Both the position numbers and the translations under genes were made by a program. A stretch of DNA of 32,787 bases. Origin: Proteobacteria bacterium UBA6921. Its GTDB lineage: Bacteria; Pseudomonadota; Gammaproteobacteria; SG8-11. Location: NCBI GenBank assembly GCA_002450895.1, contig DKAR01000109.1, forward strand, positions 4,106 to 36,892, in the 5' to 3' direction. Below the pieces are notes generated by a model. That model did no database searches. It worked only from the letters and a program-made list of their open reading frames with translations, and was not told the DNA's origin. Numbering within the stretch: position 1 is the first letter of the stretch; every line of letters starts with the position of its first letter. Below, one piece after another: positions 8,335 through 15,412 of the stretch.

Positions 8335-9735
8335 ATGGTTATCGAAAAAGACATTAACGAGCAGATCAAGTGGGCGCAGATCAATTCTGATGTTCTGCGT
8401 TCGATGGAAAATCCGCGCAAGGCGTACTGGATCACCTTCTTTGTTTGCATCGCGATGGTGGCTTGCGCTGTTGTGGCGGAAATCTATCAATATCGAACCG
8501 GGTTAGGGCCGAGCAATCTGAACAATCCGCACATGTGGGGAATGTATATCTCCACGTTCGTGTTCTGGATCGGCATGAGTCACTCCGGCACGCTATTGTC
8601 CGCCATTCTTCACATCATTCACGCCGATTGGCGTAAACCGATTTACCGATTCGCCGAAGCAATGACGACATTCTCGCTGATGACTGCGGGATTTTTCCCG
8701 ATCATTCACTTGGGTCGCGTCTGGAACTTCTATTGGGTCGTGCCCTACGTCAGTGCCCGTGGCGTGTGGCCGAACTTCCGTTCCCCGCTTTCGTGGGATG
8801 CGTTCGCAATTTCGACCTACCTGTCCGCATCAATGCTCTTTCTGTTTATCGGAATGATTCCTGACTTGGCGATTTGCCGAGACAACGCTCGCGGCTTCCG
8901 CAAGAAACTGTATGGAGCGCTGTCGCTGGGTTGGGTGGGAAGCGACAAGCAGTGGCGGCACTTCCGCAAGACCTACTTGCTGATGGCGTGCTTCCTGATC
9001 CCATTGGCGGTATCGGTTCACTCCATCGTTTCGTCAGACTTTGCGATGTCGATCATGCCTGGCTGGCACGTGACCTCGTTCCCGCCGTATTTCGTGGCTG
9101 GCGCGCTGTATTCCGGCTGCGCGGCGATCATCACGCTGTTCATCATGCTCCGTTACTTCTTCCGGTTTGAGGAGTACATGACGCTGGCCATCATGGAAAA
9201 GACCTGCAAACTGACGTTCGCTATTGCGATGGTCTGGACCTATTTGAATCTCATCGAGTTCGCGGCGACCTGGTACGGCCACGACGTCTACTCCAAGGAA
9301 GTCCTGATCGCAAAAGCCACCGGGCCCTATGCGTGGATATTCTGGACCATGATCTTTTGCGGATCCGTTGTGCCATTCGCACTGGCATTCCAGAAACTGA
9401 GGCGGCACATGCCGACGATGTTCGTCGTCTCGTTGTTGCTCAATCTCTCCATGTACTTTGAGCGCTGGATGATTGTCGCGCCGACCCTTTCGATGGCCAT
9501 GGAGCCGCATCAGTTCTACATCATGTATGCGAGCGTCGTGCAGTGGGCCATCGTCTTTGGCAGCTTCGGCTGGTTCGGCCTGCTGTTCCTCGTATTCGTG
9601 AAAGTGTTCCCGTCGGTTTCAATGTACGAAGTGAAGGAAATGGTCTTCCATCGTCGCCGACTCATTAATGAAGAAGCGGCTGCCAAGTTCCATCGTCGTT
9701 CGGGCGACCCGCAACCCGGCGCTCAGCCAGCCTAG
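8335..9735 (+). CDS. actC: ACIII subunit ActC, NrfD/PsrC-like quinol-binding membrane protein
   Basis: This 466-residue protein is polytopic, with about ten hydrophobic segments, from WITFFVCIAMVACAVV near residue 30 to WFGLLFLVFVKVF near 415. Sequence and length fit the NrfD-like ActC family. It lies in the inner membrane and is expected to carry the periplasmic-side quinol site next to ActB2. Family-typical stretches include HSGTLLSAILHI near residues 82-93 and the central GMIPDLAICRD. The start is ATG 8335, with AAGGAC upstream. It lies 38 bases after actB2 and 18 bases before actD. Confidence 0.93.
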   Translation: MVIEKDINEQIKWAQINSDVLRSMENPRKAYWITFFVCIAMVACAVVAEIYQYRTGLGPSNLNNPHMWGMYISTFVFWIGMSHSGTLLSAILHIIHADWRKPIYRFAEAMTTFSLMTAGFFPIIHLGRVWNFYWVVPYVSARGVWPNFRSPLSWDAFAISTYLSASMLFLFIGMIPDLAICRDNARGFRKKLYGALSLGWVGSDKQWRHFRKTYLLMACFLIPLAVSVHSIVSSDFAMSIMPGWHVTSFPPYFVAGALYSGCAAIITLFIMLRYFFRFEEYMTLAIMEKTCKLTFAIAMVWTYLNLIEFAATWYGHDVYSKEVLIAKATGPYAWIFWTMIFCGSVVPFALAFQKLRRHMPTMFVVSLLLNLSMYFERWMIVAPTLSMAMEPHQFYIMYASVVQWAIVFGSFGWFGLLFLVFVKVFPSVSMYEVKEMVFHRRRLINEEAAAKFHRRSGDPQPGAQPA

Positions 9736-9753
9736 TACGGGAGATCAAAAAAA

Positions 9754-10281
9754 ATGAAAACGCATCGTGTAAAAGGACTGTTCAACAACTTCGAGGAAGC
9801 GTTCGCTGCGGTCTCGGATGTCCGTCACTCCAAAGTGCCTGGCATCGGAATCGACGATGTCACGTTGAACTCACCGATCGAGCATCCAGAAGTGGAAGAA
9901 GTTCTGGGCGACCGCCCGGCACACATTCCAAAGTTCACCCTCGGTGGTGCGACTTTTGGTCTCGTCTTCGGTTTCCTGTTCCTCGCGGCCGCGCAAGCCA
10001 GCTTTTTGGTCCAGCCGCAAGGTGGCAAACCGGTCATTCCGTTACCGTCGAACTTTGTTCTGGTCTACGAAATGCTGATCTTCTTTGCCGTCTGGACAAC
10101 CTTCTTTGCCTTTCTGTTTACGTCGGGACTGTTTCAGAGACGTGGCAATCTCTACAGTGAAAAGGTCAGCCTGGATCAGATCGGCGTGATCGTCGAACTT
10201 AACAAGGACCAACTGGAGCCGCTGCGCAAACTGTTTCAGCAGCACAAAGTGCTCGAGATCAGAGAAGAGGAAATACGATGA
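9754..10281 (+). CDS. actD: ACIII subunit ActD (DUF3341 family)
   Basis: This 175-residue protein has a soluble N-terminal part of about 65 residues (KGLFNNFEEAFAAVSDV), two transmembrane helices near 68-88 and 103-127, and a short charged C-terminal tail. This is the layout of ActD/DUF3341, a small accessory membrane subunit that packs against ActC in ACIII. No redox cofactor motif is present. A GGGAG ribosome site precedes the ATG. The gene ends in a 4-base ATGA overlap with actE, which suggests translational coupling. Confidence 0.88.
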   Translation: MKTHRVKGLFNNFEEAFAAVSDVRHSKVPGIGIDDVTLNSPIEHPEVEEVLGDRPAHIPKFTLGGATFGLVFGFLFLAAAQASFLVQPQGGKPVIPLPSNFVLVYEMLIFFAVWTTFFAFLFTSGLFQRRGNLYSEKVSLDQIGVIVELNKDQLEPLRKLFQQHKVLEIREEEIR

Positions 10282-10829
10282 AACGCGGGTTTATTGCAGC
10301 AGTACTTGTGCTGACACCGACCCTGGCTGTTGCCTGGCCGTGGTCGCAGGACATGATGAACCAGCCCAGCATCAAGCCTCAGGAAACTGACAACGGAAAG
10401 CTGTACCAATTTCCAAAGCGATCGGTTCCAACCTTCGGCATTCCGACTAAAGTCGCGAATCGCGAGGAGGCGGGCAAGTTGACGAATCCGATCGCGGCGA
10501 CTCCGGAGTCGCTCAAGACCGGAGAACGCTTGTTCAAGATCATTTGTTCTGCATGCCATGGACTTACCGGTAAGGCCGACAGCCCCGTCAGCCCAAAGAT
10601 CGGCGCGATCGATTTGACGACTGAGTACGTACAGCAGCAGCTCACTGAAGGCTGGATCTTCGGAACGATCACGTTCGGCAGCGCGATCATGCCGGCTTAC
10701 GGAAAACCCGGTGAGGGCGGTGGTTCAAATGACTTGTCTGTTGAAGAGCGCTGGCATGTTGTGAATTACGTGCGCCACGCCTTGGCAAAAGCATCGAGTC
10801 CTGCCGTGGCAGAAGCGGGCAGTAAATAG
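10278..10829 (+). CDS. actE: ACIII subunit ActE, monoheme cytochrome c
   Basis: This 183-residue protein has a cleavable signal peptide (residues 1-18 or so, ending TLAVA) and one haem-binding site, CSACH, at 90-94. A likely axial Met lies in IMPAYG near residue 138. It is a periplasmic class I cytochrome c of the ActE type. ActE in Bacteroidota is usually a lipoprotein; I see no lipobox cysteine here. It may receive electrons from ActA and pass them to a terminal oxidase or soluble cytochrome. The start overlaps the actD stop. Confidence 0.9.
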   Translation: MKRGFIAAVLVLTPTLAVAWPWSQDMMNQPSIKPQETDNGKLYQFPKRSVPTFGIPTKVANREEAGKLTNPIAATPESLKTGERLFKIICSACHGLTGKADSPVSPKIGAIDLTTEYVQQQLTEGWIFGTITFGSAIMPAYGKPGEGGGSNDLSVEERWHVVNYVRHALAKASSPAVAEAGSK

Positions 10830-10865
10830 CAATCCGACAACGACGATCCGGTAGAGGTTGAATTC

Positions 10866-11915
10866 ATGGAAAATTTCGGAAGCTGGTCAATTCTGACCAC
10901 CAATTTCTTGATAATTCTGTACTTGGCCCTTGGCGGGGTCACGCTTGCAGCCCTGCTCCACTTGGCCAATGGCCAGTGGCGCTACAAGGTGCGCTATTTT
11001 TCATGTTCTCTGGCGGTGCTTTTCCCGATCGCCTTTGTGCTGCTCGTTATCCTTCTGGTGAAGGGCGAAAATACGTTCCAGTGGTTAGGACATGCGCATG
11101 CAGGCGGTGGACACGAAGAAGGTGGACCCCACCTCAACGGATGGCACAACTTCACGTTTCTGGCCGCGCGCGAAATTATTGGTTTTCTGATCGTCATGGG
11201 GCTCTACGGATTGTTCATTAAGCTGCAACACGCGACGACGGTCAGCGACTCACCGCTCGTTTATCGAAAATTCCGAAACGTCGCACTTTTGATTCCATTC
11301 GCTTACGTGCTTTACGGATCAATGGTCGGCTGGGATTTCGAAATGACGATGTCGCCGGGATGGCACAGCGCAAGCTACGGCGCTTACCACTTCGTCAGCA
11401 ACTTCCACATGTTCCTGGCTTTCTTCGCGATATTTCTGTTTGCACTTAATTCGACGGGCAAACTGAAGCAGGCGTTTGACGCAAAAATCTTCAACTATCT
11501 GGCCCAGATGATGTTGGCGTTTACGATCCTGTGGACGTACTTCTGGTTCGGACAGTATCTGATTATGTGGTATGGCCGCCTCCCGGAGGAGATCAATCGA
11601 TTCCACGACATGATGGGTGGTTTGACCGCGGTATGGTGGACATTCTTTACGCTGAAATTCTTGGTGCCTTTTGTCACTTTCGCAACCTATACCCCGAATC
11701 GCCATAATCCGCCCTTGATCGTGACCGTCGCGTGCGGGATCGTCATTGGCACCTGGCTGGAGCGCTACACGTGGATTTCAGGCTCTGTCGAGCCGAAGTT
11801 CTACCACATGCCTATGACCTCGGCGTTTGACATCGTGGTTACGGTGATTTTGGCGGCGATATGCTTCTTTGCCGTTCGCTGGTCACTGCGCCGGTATGGG
11901 CTCATTCAGGCCTGA
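10866..11915 (+). CDS. actF: ACIII subunit ActF, integral membrane protein
   Basis: This 349-residue protein is very hydrophobic, with about ten predicted helices spread over the whole length. A His-rich loop, HAHAGGGHEEGG, lies near residues 77-88. Family and position (last gene of the operon) identify ActF, the second large membrane subunit of ACIII, distantly related to ActC. It is proposed to contribute to proton translocation. The AGAGG ribosome site precedes ATG 10866. A strong hairpin terminator follows 37 bases after the stop. Confidence 0.9.
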   Translation: MENFGSWSILTTNFLIILYLALGGVTLAALLHLANGQWRYKVRYFSCSLAVLFPIAFVLLVILLVKGENTFQWLGHAHAGGGHEEGGPHLNGWHNFTFLAAREIIGFLIVMGLYGLFIKLQHATTVSDSPLVYRKFRNVALLIPFAYVLYGSMVGWDFEMTMSPGWHSASYGAYHFVSNFHMFLAFFAIFLFALNSTGKLKQAFDAKIFNYLAQMMLAFTILWTYFWFGQYLIMWYGRLPEEINRFHDMMGGLTAVWWTFFTLKFLVPFVTFATYTPNRHNPPLIVTVACGIVIGTWLERYTWISGSVEPKFYHMPMTSAFDIVVTVILAAICFFAVRWSLRRYGLIQA

Positions 11916-11952
11916 TCTGGTCGTGAGGCCATCTGAAGAAGTTGATTTCCTC

Positions 11953-11981
11953 CATCGGCCCGTAAGGGCCGATGTCGTTTT
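11953..11981 (+). terminator. Rho-independent terminator of the act operon
   Basis: CATCGGCCC (11953-11961) and GGGCCGATG (11966-11974) form a perfect 9-bp stem closed by a GTAA loop, a GNRA-type tetraloop in RNA. It is followed by TCGTTTT. It lies shortly after the actF stop. Confidence 0.8.
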
Positions 11982-12026
11982 GAGCCCCTACGCTGGTGAA
12001 ATTGACCTAAAAAAACATTCGCCAGT

Positions 12027-12056
12027 TTGATTGGCTTACCTGAATTTTGCGACAAT
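12027..12056 (+). promoter_or_regulatory. Candidate promoter of sspAB
   Basis: TTGATT at 12027-12032 and GACAAT at 12051-12056 are separated by 18 bases, each matching consensus at 4 positions. The site lies between the act terminator and sspA and points toward sspA. Confidence 0.4.
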
Positions 12057-12112
12057 ACCGGCGCCTTATCAGGGCGGGTTCTGTCGCGGATCATTTTTTG
12101 GAGTCAGGTTGT

Positions 12113-12736
12113 ATGGCGTTATTGGCAAACCGCAAGTCTGTAATGACGCTATTCACCAGCGCAAGTGACCTGGATGGTCATCGAGTACGCATCGTGATGG
12201 CTGAAAAGGGCGTCTCCGCCGACATGCTTGAAGTCTCGCTGGAAAATCCTCCCGAAGACCTCACCGAACTGAATCCGTATGCGACCCTTCCCACCCTCGT
12301 TGACCGTGAATTGGTCATCTATGACGCCCAGATAATTTCGGAGTATCTCGATGAGCGATTTCCGCATCCGCCTTTAATGCCGGTAGATCCTGTATCGAGA
12401 GCACGCAGTCGACTTACTGTTCACCAAATACAGCGCGACTGGTATCCGCTGGCAGCGAAAATTGAAACTGGAAATTCCACCAGCGCCGAATCCGCGCGCA
12501 AGGAACTGAAAGATCAATTGACGAATATTGCAGCGCTTTTTACGCAGAAACCTTATTTCCTTTCGGACGAATTTTCGGTTGTCGACTGCGCCATCGCGCC
12601 CGTGTTGTGGCGGCTGCCGCACTACGGAATTGAGTTGCCCGGTACGCAAAAAGCAATCATGGATTACAGTCGACGCGTATTTTCCAGAGACTCGTTCAAG
12701 ACCAGCCTGCTCGAAACAGAGCGCGATCTTCGTTAG
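12113..12736 (+). CDS. sspA: Stringent starvation protein A (SspA), glutathione-S-transferase fold
   Basis: This 207-residue protein has a thioredoxin-like N-terminal half (SVMTLFTSASDLDGHRVRIV, then NPYATLPTLVDRELVIYDA and ISEYLDERFP) and a helical C-terminal half. This is the GST fold of SspA, an RNA-polymerase-associated protein that acts in stationary phase and starvation. ATG 12113 was chosen because it gives the normal SspA N-terminus; an earlier in-frame start at 12047 would lie in the promoter. A GGAG ribosome site is present. sspB follows 50 bases later, the standard arrangement. The gene upstream is the act operon rather than the petABC genes seen in pseudomonads. Confidence 0.93.
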   Translation: MALLANRKSVMTLFTSASDLDGHRVRIVMAEKGVSADMLEVSLENPPEDLTELNPYATLPTLVDRELVIYDAQIISEYLDERFPHPPLMPVDPVSRARSRLTVHQIQRDWYPLAAKIETGNSTSAESARKELKDQLTNIAALFTQKPYFLSDEFSVVDCAIAPVLWRLPHYGIELPGTQKAIMDYSRRVFSRDSFKTSLLETERDLR

Positions 12737-12786
12737 GCTGTACGGCAACGAAAGAACGGGTACGCAGAAGTTAACGGAACGCACTC

Positions 12787-13176
12787 ATGACAATGACATC
12801 AAGCCGGCCCTATCTCGTTCGCGCGCTTTTCGACTGGATTGTCGAAAACAACTTGTCGCCTTATCTGTTGGTAAATACCCGGGTTCCCGGTGTTCAGGTG
12901 CCGGCGGAGCACATCGTGAATGACAAGATTATCTTCAATATCAGTCCACAGGCCGTAAAAGACTTGCAAATGGGAAATGATGTTGTCGCGTTCAGTGGCC
13001 GTTTTGGAGGAAAGCCGCGCGCTGTGAACGTGCCCATACGTTCCATTCTGGCGATCTATGCGAAGGAAAACGGGCGCGGCATGGTATTCAACGATGATGA
13101 GGAAGATCATTCCCCAACGGATGGCGCCGGGGGCGCTTCTGCGCAGAACAAGGCAAAATTAAAAGTCGTCAAATAG
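12787..13176 (+). CDS. sspB: ClpXP adaptor SspB (protease specificity-enhancing factor)
   Basis: This 129-residue protein contains the SspB substrate-binding domain (SSRPYLVRALFDWIVENN, then FNISPQAV and FSGRFGG). An acidic, flexible linker follows, then a C-terminal tail ending LKVVK that matches the ClpX-binding tail of E. coli SspB (LRVVK). It tethers ssrA-tagged proteins to ClpXP. It is in an operon with sspA. Its last 8 bases overlap the 3' end of the convergent EAL gene. Confidence 0.94.
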   Translation: MTMTSSRPYLVRALFDWIVENNLSPYLLVNTRVPGVQVPAEHIVNDKIIFNISPQAVKDLQMGNDVVAFSGRFGGKPRAVNVPIRSILAIYAKENGRGMVFNDDEEDHSPTDGAGGASAQNKAKLKVVK

Positions 13177-15103
13177 CGGTTGCCGCAGTGGAGCCGGCCT
13201 TTGGGGTTGGGCTCTTTACATCGAACTTTTGTCCATCCCGTTTAAGCCACTCGACAAAATCACCCCACGGAAGCGCGCGACACAAGTAGTTTCCCTGAAC
13301 GATCGGGCACCCCATCCCTTTTAGCTTTTCTACGAGAGCCTGCGACTCAACGCCTTCGGCGACGACGCGTATTCCCAAGTCGCGACCCAGACCGATAATT
13401 GTCCGCGCTATCGTTGCGTCACTGTCCTCAGATTGCATTTGAAGGACAAAGGACTTATCGATTTTCAATTCATCGACCGGAAGTTGCTTCAGATAATTCA
13501 GCGACGAGTACCCGGTTCCGAAATCGTCAATCGAAAAGCGGACTCCGAGCGAGTCCAGCATGGCGAGCAGTTCCTTCGTACGCGTGGGGCTGGACATCAT
13601 CGCGCTTTCCGTTATTTCAAGTTCCAAAAACTGGGGCGCGACGTTGTAGCGCAACAGCAGTTCGTTAATGCGGCTTTCGAAATCCGAATCCATCAGGTTG
13701 TACATCGAAATATTTACCGCAACGGTGAGCGGATAGCCGATTCGATGCAGCGCCGCGGTGCTTTTCAGCGCAGATTCCAGAACCCATGTGGTCAGCGGCT
13801 GAATCAACCCGGTTTGTTCAGCGATCGGAATAAAGTGATCTGGGGACAGTGTTCCTTGAACCGGATGATTCCAGCGTAAAAGAACTTCTGCAGAAACGAT
13901 CGTGGAGTTTTCCAGGTTAATTTTCGGTTGTGCAAAGAGTTCAAGGTTATTCTGTGTGATTGCCGAATGCAGATCATTCACCAGCGCCAGGTGACGAACT
14001 GAATAATCGTCGTGCTTTTTGTTATAGACAATCACATCCGTGTTTGCCTTTTTGGCAACCTTCAGTGCACTCTCCGCGTGGACCCGTAGTGTCTGCTCGT
14101 CTTCACCGTGCTGGGGATAGAGTGCGATTCCGACATTTGCGCGGACAAAAAGATTGTGGTCTCCGATCTGGAAGCTCTCCTGAAGACTTCGCAAAATCTT
14201 TTGCGCGACGTAAAGAATCTGGTTTTCGTCAATGGCGTTCAGAAGAATCAAATATTGATCGCTGTCGAGGCGCGCAACGGTGTCCGATTCGCGAATGGTC
14301 TTTTGAATTCGTTGCCCGACGGCAAGCAGAAGGCGATCCCCCCCGGCTGATCCCAGAAACTCATTGATGCTGCTGAACCGGTCCAGATTAAGATGACAAA
14401 CCGCGAGGACATGGCCGCGCCGTCGTCCGAGATGAATCTGTTGGCGCAGTCGATCAATAAACAGCGCGCGATTGGGCAATCCGGTGACCGTGTCGTAAAG
14501 CGCCTGGGCCTTTATTGTGTTGTCGAGGGCGGTGGCCCACTCCAAAATCGAGCCCAGCTTTTGGCCCAACCATGCCGAAAGAGCGACGACCAGGGCCAAA
14601 ATAATCAACGTGCCGGAGTTCGTAATCCAACTGGGGAGCAATCTGTGGTCCGGCTCCAGTTCGTAGACAAGAATCAGGGAGTACGATGTCCCTGCCAGTG
14701 GGGAAACGCTCCATATGTGTTTACGATCGCCTATGTTTACCGTACCGGTGCCGCGAGCCAGGTCACGCAAGTCGATCGACTGAACGATGCTGGAGATTTG
14801 GCCCTCGGGCCGGCTGGCGGGCCCGGCCGCGATAGTCCGGCCTGTCTTGTCGATAAGAACGGCATAGATCTTTGGTGTTCCCAGGTTCGCTATCGCGGCC
14901 CGGAGCTGGTCTATGGACTCAGGGCGCGTGTAATAACTTGGGACATCAAAGGAAAATTTCAGCGCATACTCGGATAATAGGCGCGCGACTCGGGCGTGTT
15001 CGGTGTCATTTTCTGCCACCGATATCCAGTGGGCGACGACCATGAACAGGGTAATCGACCCCAAAATGCAGCCCAATGTGGCCTTAATGCGTAAAGTGAG
15101 CAT
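13169..15103 (-). CDS. Membrane EAL phosphodiesterase with a degenerate GGDEF domain
   Basis: This 644-residue protein has an N-terminal helix (about 8-28), a periplasmic sensor-like region, a second helix (about 160-185), a GGDEF-fold domain (about 199-365) and an EAL domain (about 375-625). The GGDEF signature is DSDQY at 280-284, so cyclase activity is unlikely. The EAL signature reads EVL at 406-408. The residues needed for c-di-GMP hydrolysis all appear present: E406, N464, E496, D526, D527, K547, E583 and Q603. I infer an active phosphodiesterase with a regulatory GGDEF domain. It is transcribed toward and overlaps sspB, and is divergent from the TPR operon. Confidence 0.9.
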   Translation of the reverse strand: MLTLRIKATLGCILGSITLFMVVAHWISVAENDTEHARVARLLSEYALKFSFDVPSYYTRPESIDQLRAAIANLGTPKIYAVLIDKTGRTIAAGPASRPEGQISSIVQSIDLRDLARGTGTVNIGDRKHIWSVSPLAGTSYSLILVYELEPDHRLLPSWITNSGTLIILALVVALSAWLGQKLGSILEWATALDNTIKAQALYDTVTGLPNRALFIDRLRQQIHLGRRRGHVLAVCHLNLDRFSSINEFLGSAGGDRLLLAVGQRIQKTIRESDTVARLDSDQYLILLNAIDENQILYVAQKILRSLQESFQIGDHNLFVRANVGIALYPQHGEDEQTLRVHAESALKVAKKANTDVIVYNKKHDDYSVRHLALVNDLHSAITQNNLELFAQPKINLENSTIVSAEVLLRWNHPVQGTLSPDHFIPIAEQTGLIQPLTTWVLESALKSTAALHRIGYPLTVAVNISMYNLMDSDFESRINELLLRYNVAPQFLELEITESAMMSSPTRTKELLAMLDSLGVRFSIDDFGTGYSSLNYLKQLPVDELKIDKSFVLQMQSEDSDATIARTIIGLGRDLGIRVVAEGVESQALVEKLKGMGCPIVQGNYLCRALPWGDFVEWLKRDGQKFDVKSPTPKAGSTAATAI

Positions 15104-15253
15104 GGTCTGGAATCGTTTGGCGTCGGATGCTCAACCGATAACGGGATGTGGCAAAAAAGCTTTAGGAGACGGGCGCCTGCACCTTCATTCAATTTGACTG
15201 TCGAAGCGAAGGGTCTTAACCGCCGGATGCGGGGTCGTTCACGATTTTTAAAC

Positions 15254-15282
15254 TTCATAACGAATTGATGGACTTATATACT
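15254..15282 (+). promoter_or_regulatory. Candidate promoter of the TPR/ExbB/ExbD operon
   Basis: TTCATA (15254-15259, 4 of 6) and TATACT (15277-15282, 5 of 6) are separated by 17 bases. Transcription starting near 15289 would give a leader of about 125 bases containing the hairpin at 15358-15386. Confidence 0.45.
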
Positions 15283-15357
15283 TGAATCGCCGCGCCGAGG
15301 GATGGTCCATGATGAGGGCTAAGTAACGGGGACTGCGGCACCTGTAAACCGCGGGTG

Positions 15358-15386
15358 GCGGCAACCGAAATAGTATCGGTTGCCGC
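15358..15386 (+). repeat. Perfect 11-bp inverted repeat in the leader of the TPR operon
   Basis: GCGGCAACCGA (15358-15368) and TCGGTTGCCGC (15376-15386) are exact reverse complements around a 7-base loop AATAGTA. It ends 26 bases before the chosen start codon at 15413. No T-run follows on either strand, so it is more likely a leader hairpin or an operator than a terminator. Confidence 0.6.
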
Positions 15387-15412
15387 ATGTAGGGAAACCC
15401 ACTTTCGAAATA

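Larger units (their letters stand above)
15104..15412. other. Divergent intergenic region between the EAL gene and the TPR operon
   Basis: This is about 310 bases without a supported gene. It holds a candidate rightward promoter at 15254-15282 and an 11-bp perfect inverted repeat at 15358-15386. No clear leftward promoter for the EAL gene could be picked. Confidence 0.6.

Noticed and set aside
13189..13220. A possible GAGCC/GGCTC hairpin followed by TTTA after sspB.
   Set aside because: The stem is only 5 bp with a 14-base loop and lies inside the coding sequence of the convergent EAL gene, so terminator function is not supported.
13177..15387. The 11-mer CGGTTGCCGCA occurs at 13177-13187 and again at 15377-15387, flanking the EAL gene.
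   Set aside because: One copy lies in the coding end of the EAL gene and the other is an arm of a local palindrome. There are no mobile-element genes between them, so attachment sites or target duplications are not supported; chance is likely.
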